Part shown: positions 17,873 to 29,190 of the stretch, piece after piece
Layout: each line of letters starts with the position of its first letter
Position numbering within the stretch: the stretch's first letter is position 1
Source: Pleurotus djamor
Lineage: Eukaryota; Basidiomycota; Agaricomycetes; Agaricales; Pleurotaceae
Direction of reading: 5' to 3'
DNA: 29,190 nucleotides
Assembly: GCA_029747585.1 (NCBI GenBank)
Contig: JAPEVF010000582.1
Span: forward strand, 1 to 29,190
Position numbers and translations under genes: made by a program
Notes under the pieces: model-generated
Seen by the model: only the letters and a program-made list of their open reading frames with translations
The model's database searches: none
Told to the model about the DNA's origin: nothing

Positions 17873-18620
17873 ATGAACCTCCATTATGCCACGATGTCCT
17901 ATTGCCCCGACAGTTTCCATCTCACTCTCGAGACTCGTGATACTCCATGCAACCCTCCTCGTAAGCATTGCTGCTTCCTCTCCGACTGTTGGTCACTGAT
18001 CCACCTCTTCTTGAATGAATCGGTAACTATCACTGTTGGTCGCATACTCCTGTGTTCTTCCTTTGGTTAGTAGTACCGTCCCCGTCTACGACTGTGCGAC
18101 CACAAGCTGACCCGTAGTGTTTGCCTCACAGCCGATCAACTGATTTTGCTTCGTCTCTTGAAGCTTCTAACCTCGGCCATTCACCTTGTAAGTCAACTGT
18201 TTGCCCGCATCGACCTTTTCTCTAACTTACCCTGTTTTATCTACAGTTGATCATGCCGGACGCATGTACCAGTTGACGCCACTCTCCACTACACCGTTGT
18301 CTTGAACGTCTCCTCTCACGAACGGATGTTACCTCTTCGCGTAGAGAGACAGCCGTGTGCGTGTCTCTCAATTCAACTTGCGCCTCCCTTCTCGACCGCG
18401 CCACCAACTGTTCAACGTCGGCCAATCTTGGATGGACCAACCCTGAGTAAGTCTTTCGACTTTGTTCTGTACCCTTTATTCTCAGGCTGACTTGACTATC
18501 TTTCAAAATATTCAGTTGTGTCTGTATTTCGTTGATCCCTCTCGTAAACCATTGGTTTCCAATCAAGTAAGTTGTCGACAACCTCATTTGTATCATGACC
18601 ATTTGTCTAACTCTACTCAG
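17873..18620 (+). other. Plus-strand intron chain with deleted exon (unit 2)
   Basis: Counterpart of 3481-4345. The 116 bases equivalent to 3612-3727 are missing: end of intron 1, exon 2 and all of intron 2, ending precisely at the intron 2 acceptor. Intron 1 keeps its GTAAGC donor but loses its acceptor. The four downstream introns remain. Confidence 0.5.
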
Positions 18621-19735
18621 CTTTTGACGACAGTCTCGGACGTCTACACGCACCTTCCCGCGGCGTTTCCACCAACGTTGGTGTCTAGACGGTTTCCATC
18701 CCACCGCAAGCTACGGTACCGCTTTCGACACAGGGCTTTGCTGGCCATCGCTGCCATCCCTTTGTCCATCACGACCGCACCACCAACCACCTCATCCACG
18801 CTCCCTTCGACTGCGCCGCCAGCGGTTGTTCTCAATCACGCCACGAACCATGTTGATTGTTATATCCTCTCGCGTTCCCAACCCTTGTCATCTTTACTTC
18901 TTGTACAACGTCAACACTTCCACCATCGTTTAAACACACTCTGTGTCTCGACCTCACGACTAACGACCTCATCTGCCTGTGATCGATGTTATCACGGCAC
19001 AATTCACCTTTGGATCTTAGCTTCGACTTCCTTTTCGATCGCGCCACCAACCACGACCATTGGCTCTGCCATTTTATGTTACTGCGACGATTTTCTTGCC
19101 CTCTCCGACCTCACCCGCAGCACCAACGACCACGTTCAGGTGAAACGCAATCCGATCCATTCCGGTGCTTCTTTTCCTTCTCGACAGCATCATACATTCC
19201 TCTCGCCTCCACCACACTTTTCGCCATCGTTGATGCCAGACCCGATGACTAGAGTCCTCCCTCGAGACATGCCCCCCTCCTCAACCGCGCGACCGACCCT
19301 CTCATCCATCAACGTTGTCAACAACCATTCCCTTGCCGTTTCTCTTTGATGGCATCACTTGTCGACTTGTCTGGGCTGTGACCAACCCCTTCAACGATTG
19401 CTCACATCCCATTCTCCTGCGACACCGACCACAACCCTCTCCTTAGCTATCACAACGATCTACTCACCTTCTCCGTCCTCGACCGCGCCACCAACCAGCT
19501 CCAGTCAACTGCCGGATCCAACCTTGCTCAACCGCGGACTGGTGCTTCTCGCGCGGGACATGTACATGTTCTCTGTCAGCAGGCCCCACTCCACACTCGC
19601 GGAGCATGGGAGGTAGAAGCCCAAGAACTTCGCGAAGAGGATCGTCGCTGTCGAATTAATGTCAACATCAAACAAGTTGGTCCTAGGGTGTGGGTTTGGT
19701 TCGTCTTCGTCTCCATGATCAGGCTGGAGGCCTGA
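18621..19735 (+). repeat. Degenerate repeat block, GACCGCGCCACCAAC family (unit 2)
   Basis: Counterpart of 4346-5450, with the same recurrent words and additional substitutions and indels around 19070-19200 and 19280-19400. A 295-codon open frame (18462-19349) crosses an intron and is longer here than in unit 1 only because of those indels. Confidence 0.45.
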
Positions 19736-20026
19736 GGACTCGAACTGACTTGGCCTTGATTGTAGGCTTCGTATTCCAATTCGAACCCTAGTTAACTCTT
19801 AGTGTAAACCCGGTGTACCCGTAGATAGCCCAATACACACCAGCGGAAACTAGGGGGAGACCCCTTTTTTCCCTGGCTTACAACTTGCCTTCGGGAGGGG
19901 AAACGCTGTCAGCGCGAGGTGTTGGAATGGATGGACTTGCATTCTTTTTTAACCGTTTAGAGTTTGCAGGGGCTTTACCACGCACTCTCGCATGCAAAAG
20001 TAGAATACAAAACGCTAGACATTACC

Positions 20027-22033
20027 CTAGACGCACGCACTTCCATCCCACATGTACCCTTCAAACACATTTGCCCACCACTTAACCTCCGCTCCTCCCC
20101 CGCTTGTGCCTCCCTTGATCTTGGCTCTCCCATCATCACGACAGATATGCCCACTTTGCTCCACGGCATCGATCATCTCTGCGGCAAGTCCGACGCTGAC
20201 TTTCTCCTCATGAGCGAGTTCGATGGTCGATCTAGGACCGGATAGAGCGAGGAGACTGGATAAGCGAGCAGCGAATGCAGCGTCGGTGTAAGGAGGTGTG
20301 TGAAGGACACTTAGTCCCGATGCGAATGTGCGCCTGCGAATCGGGGGATTAGTATACGAAGGGAGGAGGGGGATCACTTGTAGAAATGTCGACGGTGGTA
20401 TAAGCGCTATTTGACCGACATGAGCCACGGAAGATGGCAGCAGCATATGAATTCTCCTCACCAACGCCTCTGGCACGGTTCCATCCACCCCATACTTCAT
20501 CAAGTGGGAGGATTCCACGCTCGCCCAAGAGGCTTGCGCCGCTGTTGCTACTTCTGCTCGGATGCTGGTTGACGCCTTGTAAAATACCCGCTAATTCTCT
20601 GGCGAGTTCATCGAACCATTTCCCTTCGTCCCTCATCATGTCGAGTGTGACGGGGGTGTTAGCCATCTGCAATCCCAGTTGCGACAAGGACGATCGGATA
20701 AAAGTAGCCTCTTCCGGTTCATTTGACGAGACGGACCCGTCAGACAAGGCGATGTTGTCGGTGGGTTGCGTCGATGTAACGGAGGTCGTCGATGCGGTTA
20801 TTTCTCATTCAGATCCGCCGCTAAGCGAACCATGTCCCTCGCCTTGTTCATCAAAGCCTCTAAATCTTTCAATGAATCCTGAATATCGCTCTCTCTATTC
20901 TGAGCGGAACTTTCGACCACCTGGAGGATACCACCTGTTACGATGGAGAAGGATCATTACTATTCACCTTCAATGATGATAGATAACCAGTACGTACTGA
21001 TCCCGGATCGAGTGGTTACAGACAGATCGGGGTTTGCACCGGTTCCATGTCGCGGGGTGGACGTTCCCAAGGTACTAATCTAAGGTGCAGAGACGATATG
21101 ATATAACGGAACGGAACAAAAAATAGCTTTTGTAAAAAAGAGAACTTACCTCCCAGGCTTTCCCTTTGAGAGCGCGCTTTAGAGCCGAATAGAACGCCTT
21201 GTCCCCACCCTTGCGAAAACTGATCTTGATCATACGAGACACTGTGCTATCATCCTCAGGAGATGCTGGGCGTGAGGTTGGTGCAGACTTGGCACTGACA
21301 CTTCGNCCCCCCTTGGCGAGTTGTGGTGGGAAGCGGGGAGGAACATATTTCACACTGCAACAAAGAAGGGTGATTCAAGAATGTGCATGCAGGGCACGCC
21401 TTCGTGGTTTCAGGACGACCTTGAGAAAGAGGTGTCGATGCACCTGAAATGGGTGCTGATGATGGTAAGGAAATGGACTGATGAGGAAGTGATGGTTGGG
21501 GTGCTTCAGGGACAGGCACCGCGCTACGCGGAACTCCACAAAGAGCACAAATGCTCGCCGCAGCAGGACTCAACCCAGGCGGATTACGATAGTCACAAAC
21601 TTCGCATTCCCAGGTCTCGAATTGGGCAGGCACAGAGGATGTGGAGGGTGATCCCTGTCCCGGAGGAGTGGATGAGTTCATTTGCGATAAATATACCGTG
21701 ACTTTAGGCGATGATTTGAATAGTCCTGCGTAGTAATCCGTCTGTGTCACGTATGAGAGATCCAGGGCGAAAGAATGCACGGTTTCGTCTTGATTGTCCA
21801 CGTAGAAGAGTCGATGTGTTGATACATGAATGGAGCCCGACTGGCGGTCTGGGGACTTTTGTGACCTGAATGGGCCAATCAAAAGAGTCAAGAAGGCGAT
21901 CAAGACCGTCCTGGGCGCACCCGTCGTAGATGCCTACGTTATCTTGACTGGCAAACAAATCTTCATCGTCATAAAGCAGAGCTTGGACTGGTATCGATCC
22001 ATCTATGCATCGTGTGTACCGTCGGAGAGCCAT
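20027..22033 (-). pseudogene. VPS36: VPS36, second copy with frameshifts as read (unit 2)
   Basis: Exons by homology to the unit 1 gene: 22033-21921, 21865-21150, 21079-20998, 20934-20462, 20406-20027. All splice sites are kept. Two lesions are visible: an extra base with an N at 21306 in the linker after the second zinc finger, and a one-base deletion near 20800 (GGTTATTT for GGTTAATTT) in exon 4. As written, the protein would lose the C-terminal winged helices. In contrast, exon 5 differs from unit 1 only at silent positions, and in exon 2 most of the differences I checked are silent (one His to Arg). The gene was therefore maintained after duplication, and either broke recently or the lesions are consensus errors. 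Confidence 0.85.
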
Positions 22034-22600
22034 GGGGGGTCAGAGGTCAAAAACAGCAAGAGCAATCCAAGTAGCCCAGGGGGGCGGTACAGGCGTGAGT
22101 GATGGATGGAATTCAGATTGGGAATGCTCGCGTCGACCACACGAAAAAGATCCAGGAGAAGGGTACGTTGTGTATATAGCTCAAGTTCCCAAGTGACTGC
22201 ACAGGGCAAAGTCAGGCAGCGATAACGAGTCTGTTTTCAATCTAAGAGGAGACTCTGCGACGAGTCCTGAGTTCACGACCAAAAAGCGACGGGTGGTGGA
22301 TCGAAGAATTTGAAGTTTCGAGCTGGATCGCTTGAGAGATTTAGATACCGGTGCGGTAATAGCCGTGATTTGCCAAGTTCGGGAAAGACAGGGGCTTTGG
22401 CTCGGTTCCCTGGAAAGTCACCCAAAAGTCACCCCGAAGCTTCTGCGATGTATTGGGCCTGGAGAAATGTAGCCAACAGCAGCGCGCGTGGAAAGCCTCT
22501 ATCCCATGGACTGACCAATGAACAGAGGGCCTGCCCTCTCCCTTTAAGCACCTCTCACGCCGGTTCATAAGTGCCTGCTTTTCAGCAAGCCCATCTTCTG
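22034..22600. promoter_or_regulatory. Conserved intergenic block upstream of VPS36 (unit 2)
   Basis: Almost identical to 7754-8320, including the minus-strand CTATATAC and the plus-strand CCAAT and CCTTTAAGC elements. Confidence 0.38.
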
Positions 22601-23530
22601 CTTGCCCGCATCTCGGTCGCCTAGATCGAGTCCATTCCATACCTCGACCCATCCACTGCTGCTGCTAGCCAGCATTTCCTGGCCAGAATTCAGCTCCGAG
22701 GCTCACTATGAGGTGCGCCGACGTACGCCACAATCATCCAACTTTCGACTAATCTGAATTCGCGGGTATAGGAACACACGACCAGCGAGTCTTGCCTTTC
22801 TCATCCTCCTGTACAACTGGTGTCATGCAGCAGGACGGAATTTCACCGTGGATGATACCGCATCCTGGCATTCGAGCTCGGTCCCAGCCCTCTCTGCGAC
22901 ACCCATCGACCCCGTCAACGTCCACTCACCCCCTTCATGGCTCGCGAAATCATCCCTACAAACGACACCTCAAAGCACATCGACTACACTTGCAAATCCC
23001 CCCTCCTTCCTCCCAAACCCCCATCATCGACACCAACACGACCCTTCGTGTTCCTCCATCACGCCCCATAAACACCNAACCACCACCCTCCGACCAACAT
23101 NCCCCCACGTCTCCAATCTCGACTTTCGACGGTTAGGTCTGTGCCTCTCGTGTCCGTTCCAACCACCATCTCTCATGTCCCCTCCCGCATCAAAGCCTTC
23201 GACACGTCCGTCATCCACGCAAATGCGACCCTTGTCCCTCCATCACGCCCCTCCAATCTCGACCGTTGGGTCCCCATCTAAACAGGCGGCGTCTCCCCCT
23301 TTTCACTACATGACCACACCAGATCCTCACAACCACCCACTCTCGTTTCCCTCACAACCATCCACTCTCATGTCCCCTCCCACATCCAACCCTACTCTAG
23401 GCCTCACCTCCAACGCCCGTCCTTTCCGCCTCTCACGTCTCCTCGCAGGAGAGGCTGTCCACGACCCAGCATGTACCTATGGCAAGTTCTCGAAAGGATG
23501 GTTAGAGATATAAATGCTTTTCGGCATCAA
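22601..23530 (+). repeat. C-rich degenerate repeat region (unit 2)
   Basis: Counterpart of 8321-9190 with many indels: an extra 25 bp or so near 22750, a changed stretch at 22860-22960, and added CTCACAACCATCCACTCTC-type repeats near 23340-23400. Ns at 23077 and 23101. This is the most divergent part between the units. Confidence 0.45.
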
Positions 23531-23539
23531 ACTCTGCGA

Positions 23540-24400
23540 AAAGGTCACTTTGCATCGCGTGTTGACTCTTCGGGAAGACTAACCTTGTTCGATGTCCGCA
23601 GTCTCTTTTCGCCACGGACGAGCGCATCAACGCGTGCCCAACCCATAGCAGAACGCGGCTGCAAGTTGGCGAAAGGGTAGCATCAGATTCAAGAGAGTTG
23701 TAGATGGTTTTTCGCGTCGAATTCTGCGGAACAGGTGAATTTTGTCTTCGATGATGACTTTTCGAGTAGACTGACCGTGTTTGATGTGCGCAGTAGATCT
23801 CCTACACCGCTGCGATGCTGTGCAGGAGGGTGGATGCCTTGGGAACGTGCTCTATGGACACCGTTAGCAGGAAGGGCTGCGGAGGCGGAGGACAACACAC
23901 CAGATACGCTGCTGCGCATGGAGAGGACGCGTAGGCCATGGGGAGCAATGCTGTAAGTTTACGAAAGAGGTGGTGGTCGTCTACGGAAAGTCATCGAAGG
24001 GTATCTGAGCGAACTTCGATTTTTTTGAAAGGTGAGTTTTCGATCAATATGAATGTTTTTTGCGGAGGGGACTGACCATAGTCTTTCATGTTCGCGATCT
24101 TCGACAGAGAGTAACGAATGTCGCTTTCGAATAACGCTTGATCTATCGCCGTTAGCCCCGTCGTGGCTGGCGGAGGAGGAGGAAGAGGAGGCGGAGGCTG
24201 GAGGGAAAGGCAGATGGGCAACGTTACATGTTCGGGACGCGTCGAACGTACGGATAGACCGCGAAGGACGGCCATACCAGTGTACAAAGAGGTGGTGAAG
24301 GGTTTGGCTGCGCAAATTGAAAGAAACAAGTGAGCTTGTATTGAATATGGATTTTGTTTCGAGTCGACTAACCATTGAATAATGCTCGTTTGAACAGGAA
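23540..24400. other. Two-way intron region (unit 2)
   Basis: Counterpart of 9191-10055. The plus donors of the first two introns are changed (GTGAGT to GTCACT near 23545 and to GTGAAT near 23735), while the third and fourth keep GTGAGT. The minus-strand donors GTTAGT and GTCAGT at the CTRAC sites are all kept. In the Pro-rich minus exon, length changes are in multiples of three. Confidence 0.45.
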
Positions 24401-24424
24401 CCTTCGACGACGACATGGATATCC

Positions 24425-24947
24425 ACGAACGCCATCTACCCGTAGCCGCTCACGCGTTCGGCCATCATGGGGAGGAGGAGGAAGCTAGACGTTCAACAAG
24501 GGGACAGTGTCAAGGGGGGAGGAAGGGGAGGAAGACGAAAGGAGGAAGACGACTTACCGACTGGAGCAATACGACATCAAAGGCACTGTGGCCTGCGGAG
24601 CAGCAGCAGATGCGATGCTATGCTCAGACTGCGGAGAGCCATAATGGACATAGACGCAGTCAGCGAAGGACGGGATGGGACAGGGTNATGGAAGGGAGGA
24701 GTGAAGGGATGGAGGGATGGATCGTTTGCGTTGGTGGGAGGGGAGCGGACGGCGTTTGGGTGCCGGAGATTGGAGGGACGCATTGAGTTGGAAAGACGCG
24801 TGTTGAAGACGAGTGGAGGGGAGAATGGAACGACGAGGAGAACGAGCTGGAGCTGGAGCTGGAGGAGAGAGGTTGCGAGTCGGTGATCGAGACGATGATC
24901 AAGTCCCAGTCCGAGTTGGCGCCTTTTCTCGTTCCGCGGACCGCCAC
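24425..24947 (-). CDS. Candidate Ser/Pro-rich protein (unit 2)
   Basis: Counterpart of 10092-10614, with the same GTAAGT intron and the TAG next to ATG. An N at 24687 is an extra base relative to unit 1 and breaks the frame as written. The GGA tract is 12 bp shorter. Confidence 0.25.
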
Positions 24948-25568
24948 TCACTTCAAACGCTCAACCCAATTTAGGTGCGCAACCACTCTCTCCCCATTCA
25001 AAGGTGCTCAACATGCTGATCAAGTTCAATCTGCGTAGGTGATGGGACTATGCGCTTGCGATGTTGCGCGGCAAGAAGAATGACAAAAATCTAAAATACA
25101 ACAAGTAGTAGCAATTGATAGGTAAGTTCGGTATAGCGTCGACGATCGTATCGTAATATTTACTTTTCTCTAGTGTTTCGATGTAGGTGGTTCCAAGATA
25201 ATGATGACCTAGTAATACACGAATAAAAAGGAATGGGTTTTGTGACAAAAAAGCAGATGCGGGTTTGCGGATTGCGGATTGCTGTGCGATGTTCCTTTAG
25301 GCTTTGTTAGCACGCGTCCGGATATGATGAAAAGGGAGTTGGCCTACATTGATATTGATAATGGGTTGATGCAAGAAATAGTCAAGAAATGGATTGGCTG
25401 GGATCTCGGAGTCAGCAACCAACAACACGACGACGCGGAAGAGTCGAAGACACGGAGGAACCTACAGAGATGATGGGAGACGGCCCCTGACGAAGGCTGG
25501 GACTTGGTCAGTTCAAAGACTGTCAACCCGCGATAGTGATTCAACTCGGCTAACCTGTGATGTTCTCT

Positions 25569-26082
25569 CTAGGCGTTTGTGTACCATACTACTTCTCGGA
25601 AATTGCGAGCAAAGGCTTGTCCCTCTTCCATGAGACGGCGGCTCGTTGGCGACTGGACATACACATCGCGTCAAAATTGACGTCCGAACATTGAGAAGAA
25701 GCAATCAAACACGTACCACGAAGACCATCACGCCGGAGTACAAGTGGTAGAAGCAACGCGCCCACAGAGACCTTGGCTCGGGCTAGGGCATCGTCTCAAC
25801 ACACAAAAACAAGGGTGACGCGTGGTTTGAAGATGAACTCACGGGAAACTTCCAGTCAATATCGATAGGCAAGGTCTCGAAGACGGTAGTCTGGAACTTG
25901 AAGGTCAGAATACCACCCGGGCGCTTGAGACGATTGAAGTTTCCGTCGATGAGGAAGATGAGCAGGAGGCCAGCGCCGAGGATGAGGAAGGCGATAATGA
26001 AGAAGAGAAACGAAAAGACAAAGATATTCGCGACTGTCGGGGACGTCGCTTCGGACAATCGGCGTCTTATGGATTCAAGCAT
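25569..26082 (-). CDS. Small single-pass membrane protein, three exons (unit 2)
   Basis: Exons 26082-25843, 25782-25717 and 25652-25569, encoding 129 residues that differ from the unit 1 product at one position in the membrane helix (Ala for Leu). Both introns and the stop are kept, and intron 2 has accumulated several substitutions. Both copies appear intact. Confidence 0.68.
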
Positions 26083-27268
26083 GGTTTTCGCGGACAGGGT
26101 AGGTACTTTGCCTCGATGGGACGGGATGGCGCCTTGGAGGGGTCGGGACAGACAGGGAGTGGGAGGTGGGGAAGAGCAAGAGCAAGAGCCAGCGACGCGT
26201 ACTCATCCTTATGTACGCTTTTTATCTCCTCGTTTTTGTACCCAGAAATTCGGACTGAACTTTGTTACGAGGTCAGTGATATCCTATGGAATCCAATGGG
26301 CGTCTCCCGCGTTGAATCGCAGACGTGACTCGTCCACAAGTCCTGCGTCTCACCCGCTCGTACCAAGGACTGTAAGTACGTCTTTCATGAGATACAACTA
26401 CTCTACGACGCGGGAAGTAAGTACTCGTCGTGTTGTTTTATAAATACGCCACTGATATACTCTGATATCACGACCCGTGTGTTTGTTTTCATTCCGTCGA
26501 TGATCTTCTTCCCATATGGGAAAACCTGCAAGTCTATCCGTTCGTCCGTCTCAGCTTCCCACTCCGTGCTGCTGGTCCCCGTGTCCCCATCCCCTGTCAA
26601 GTAATCCCCACAGTGTATCCTGGGGTCATCTTCGGGTTTCCTGGGGTCAACATGCGCGCCAGTTACTTGGAATCCCAACGACCAACAAACTTTGACTTCT
26701 GGGGTTTAAAAAAATAATACTTAGGAATTGGGACTGGACGGCATAGGTTGGGGCAATCAGTACCCTTCGATCGGAGCCCGTATCCCCACAAGAGGGCGCA
26801 TCAAGAATGTTTAATGTCTCCTCGCGACGCTGCGCCTCTCCTCCCGCCCCTTCATGTCATTCCATGCGACTTTCCTGTCTCATTCCCCAGCCTAGAATAT
26901 GGTTAACGAGCGATTTAGCGACTGCTCAACGCTCTCCCGAGTCCTTGAACACGGTACCCAAACCAGTGGATCCTTTGCGCAGTAACAGCGCGCAGAGTTT
27001 AATTCTGATATCATTCCCACCGTGCTAAATTTATCATCAGTTTTGGACCTCATCGTGCAACGTGTTGGACTTGGGCGTTACCGATGTCATACACGGTTTT
27101 TGACGGTGCTTCTGTACACCTCTACGCCGTGGTGTCCGGCTCCGACTGTCGTACTATTATCGAGAATGATACAAGTTCAACGAAAACTTATATTCACTCC
27201 GAGTTTGATACTTGCCGCTCAAGGGTGGTTTGCAAAGTCTCGAGTACGTAGAGCGGACCATGAACGTC
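26083..27268. other. Intergenic region (unit 2)
   Basis: Counterpart of 11750-12930, with no confident gene. The CT-rich tract and TTTATAAATA are kept; a GAGCAA repeat is longer by one unit near 26175. Confidence 0.38.
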
Positions 27269-27797
27269 TTACGTATGTGCAGTAGATAATATAATATGCA
27301 TTTCAACACCAAACGTATAATGCGGGACCTGCGAAGTGGAACGAATACTACTTAGACGCAACTTGTCAACCCTACTTACTTGGAAACGTCCCTGAGTAGG
27401 TGTTGATGTCGAAGATAAAGAGCCTGAAGATTTGATAACAAGACACAGGCAAAGGCGTTGATGTTGATTAGCTGAAGGGCTACTCGACGAATGATTCAAC
27501 CTTCGATGCAACGAACTATGAAGTCGACGCCTTGTCCTTGAGTAAAGACGATGCTGCAGTCCACACCGCGTCAGCTTCCAAAATTTCGAATGAGTTTAAT
27601 TGGAGTCGAAGAGAAAATACAGCGTTTCTCTTTCTCTTGGTCATGTACTGGATCTCTGCGAAGTCGAACTTTGACATGGGCAAGTCAAAATGAAGCAGGG
27701 GCCCACAGGGGTATGATTCGGAAGGGACTGACGAATACGACGCCGCGATAACTTGTAACCGCAATCCAAGAACTCGATTCATACAGGACAAGGTCAT
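27269..27797 (-). CDS. Possible exons of an unidentified gene (unit 2)
   Basis: Counterparts of 12931-13173 and 13178-13459. The 51-bp intron and both frames are preserved; the few differences are mostly silent. The product is unknown. Confidence 0.28.
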
Positions 27798-28084
27798 TCC
27801 AACAGTTTCACAGAAGCTTCAAACTACGAGAAGAAAAACGAGACTCGGTGGCTCAAACGCGAGCCTTGCATTTTCACATCATTTTGATCTTCATCACCGA
27901 GATGGCTCAATGGAAGTCCTGACGTTGACTCGACGACCTCCCTCGGAGCCTTTGTCTACTCTGCGGCGGATACCAGCAGTGTATGTACTCGCGACACTGG
28001 ATGCGGAAACATCGAGGGCCAACTGTTATTGAGCTATTGAATTGACTAAGTACTGACTAGTCGACGTAAAACAGCTACTGCGAT

Positions 28085-28765
28085 ACAAAGAGGTTATGTC
28101 AAGGGGAGAAGACTGTAGACTAGCTAGATCGACACGTACTTACACTGCCCCTCTCTGAGGAGAGGAAACGGGAAAGAAGACTCTGAAAACGATAGGAAAT
28201 GAGCCAGAAATGGGAATGTTTACGCAGGAAAGAGTTTACGTTCATCAAGATTCAAGCTTCGTAGATGAATCAACGAGGATCGCCCGCAGCCAATGACCAC
28301 TGACCAGACCACGTCGCTCACTGCGCAAGCGGTATTGGTAGGGAGAGATTCCTTCCGGTTGTGTCAATGTCGCTCGAAGAGCCAGACTCGGCGTAGGCAA
28401 GAGCTTGCAACGTACTCTACGTGGCCGATTTCCTTCCTCGTCCTGGATTTTGGCCTTGGCATTGTCAATGGCGTCCGACTCTTTTGGATCTAATACGAGA
28501 CTACTAGATAATCAAATCAAGAGAATGCGAGAAGAACCTCGTATGATTGCTGCGACTCGAGGAAGACAGGTCAGTATGGGTCGGGAGAAGAAGTGTGTGA
28601 CCCGCAGTCGGCGTGCTTACTATAATTAAGGTGGGCGCAGTACCGACATAGCCTGCCTCTGACGAGAGAGAACAGAAAGAGAGAGGACCTAGAACGATAG
28701 CGGATAAGTAAATCAGATTAGGGATTTTTCTACACGAAACGGGAAAGGAGAGAACTTACTTTGGT
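28085..28765. repeat. Spacer repeats at unit 2 end
   Basis: Counterpart of 13745-14345, again two spacer copies (28085-28255 and 28550-28765) around module E. Confidence 0.68.
28320..28496 (-). pseudogene. Ubiquitin-derived module E, longer form (unit 2)
   Basis: Minus strand: KESDAIDNAKAKIQDEEGN (about 28496-28430), followed by ESGSSSDIDTTGRNLSLP (about 28390-28340), which resembles the ESSDTIDAV segment of the other modules but lacks the central KAKIQ. Unit 1 lacks this second piece. Confidence 0.72.
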
Positions 28766-28779
28766 GAAGCGTTGCACAG

Positions 28780-29190
28780 GATCAGAAATGAGTCGGCCGC
28801 AGTAAACTATCATACAGCGTTGCGCAAGCAGTACCGACGTCCCACATGCGAGTGATTTCGAAGCGAGACGAGGCACGGTGGATTTCCTTCCTTGTCCTGG
28901 ATTTTGGCCTTGACATTGTCAATGGGGTCCAAGGGTTCAATCTACACAAAATGGGAGCTTACGCAGGACAGCTTGACGAAGATTTGCGTACCACCACGAA
29001 GATGGAGATTAACGATCCTATCCTCGCGCACCCGCAGCTCCAGAGCGTCGACCAATCCTGCTCGGTCCTGCTCGGTCGTCTTGACGAAGATTTGCATTCC
29101 ACCGTGGAGATGGACTGCGGTTCGAAGGGCTCATGTCAAAGGAAGACGTCTGTGCACCGCGGTCGGCGGTGTGAACACGAGCTTAATAAT
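28780..29190. repeat. Start of a third macro-tandem unit (cut by window end)
   Basis: The last 411 bases repeat the start of units 1 and 2. This copy shares with unit 2, against unit 1, the reading AGTACCGACGTCCC (unit 1 lacks the A), ACCGTGG instead of ACCATGG, and an 11-bp stretch (TGCGGTTCGAA region) that unit 1 has lost near position 335. It is therefore closer to unit 2 than to unit 1. Confidence 0.95.
28840..29106 (-). pseudogene. Ubiquitin-derived module A (third unit)
   Basis: GGMQIFVKT, LHLRGGTQIFVK, TAG and IDNVKAKIQDKEG on the minus strand, matching module A of unit 2 base for base over most of its length. Confidence 0.83.

Larger units (their letters stand above)
14359..28779. 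repeat. Macro-tandem unit 2 (14,421 bp)
   Basis: Second complete copy of the unit in 1-14358. Relative to unit 1 it lacks 116 bp in the plus-strand intron chain (the bases corresponding to 3612-3727), gains about 19 bp just upstream of the TATA box near 17810 and about 25 bp near 22760, and has about 83 bp more near 28300. Divergence is patchy: 5460-6000 and 7540-8320 match almost perfectly, while 8570-9180 differs heavily. Confidence 0.97.

Noticed and set aside
18462..19349. 295-codon plus-strand ORF as a protein gene
   Set aside because: It runs through a canonical intron and the repeat block; the frame is longer than in unit 1 only because of indels, and no domain is visible.
1..29190. 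Mobile element explanation for the tandem
   Set aside because: No transposase, reverse transcriptase, terminal inverted repeats or target-site duplications were seen at the unit junctions.

Overview
The window looks like nuclear DNA of a basidiomycete fungus, probably Agaricomycotina. It has dense spliceosomal introns of 50-75 bp with GTRNGT donors, CTRAC-type branch sites and YAG acceptors. One gene is firmly recognisable, a five-exon VPS36 (ESCRT-II) whose GLUE start and double NZF zinc fingers resemble mushroom orthologues. I see no prokaryotic gene, rRNA, tRNA, CRISPR array or transposase.

Large-scale layout: the window is a head-to-tail tandem repeat. Bases 1-14358 (unit 1) recur as 14359-28779 (unit 2), and 28780-29190 begins a third copy. 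The units are clearly homologous but not identical: there are scattered substitutions, deletions of 116 and 83 bp, and many small indels. Each unit has the same order: (i) an array of decayed ubiquitin-derived segments on the minus strand, mixed with a second spacer repeat; (ii) a minus-strand CT-rich leader, then a block with a TATA box and a plus-strand chain of introns running into a degenerate repeat; (iii) VPS36 on the minus strand; (iv) a conserved intergenic block and a C-rich repeat region; (v) a region of uncertain coding with four introns that can be read on both strands; (vi) a small three-exon minus-strand gene for a predicted single-pass membrane protein; (vii) weakly supported minus-strand exons; then the next ubiquitin array.

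The main novelty is the ubiquitin-derived array. Minus-strand translations repeatedly give GGMQIFVK, LHLRGGTQIFVK, DTIDNVKAKIQDKEG and SSDDIDAVGTKIQDKEGI, separated by stops, frameshifts and truncations. This is what a polyubiquitin gene looks like after decay and amplification as a satellite-like array. It lies at the junctions of the 14.4 kb units, so recombination between array modules is an attractive explanation for the tandem duplication.

VPS36 differences between units are mostly synonymous, so both copies evolved under protein-level constraint, yet unit 2 carries a 1-bp frameshift plus an N-associated extra base. Nine isolated Ns sit in homopolymers or look like extra bases relative to the sister copy, so consensus indel error must be kept in mind. 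I cannot tell from sequence alone whether the tandem is genomic or two haplotypes or paralogues joined by an assembler; the start of a third copy argues for a real tandem or a circle.
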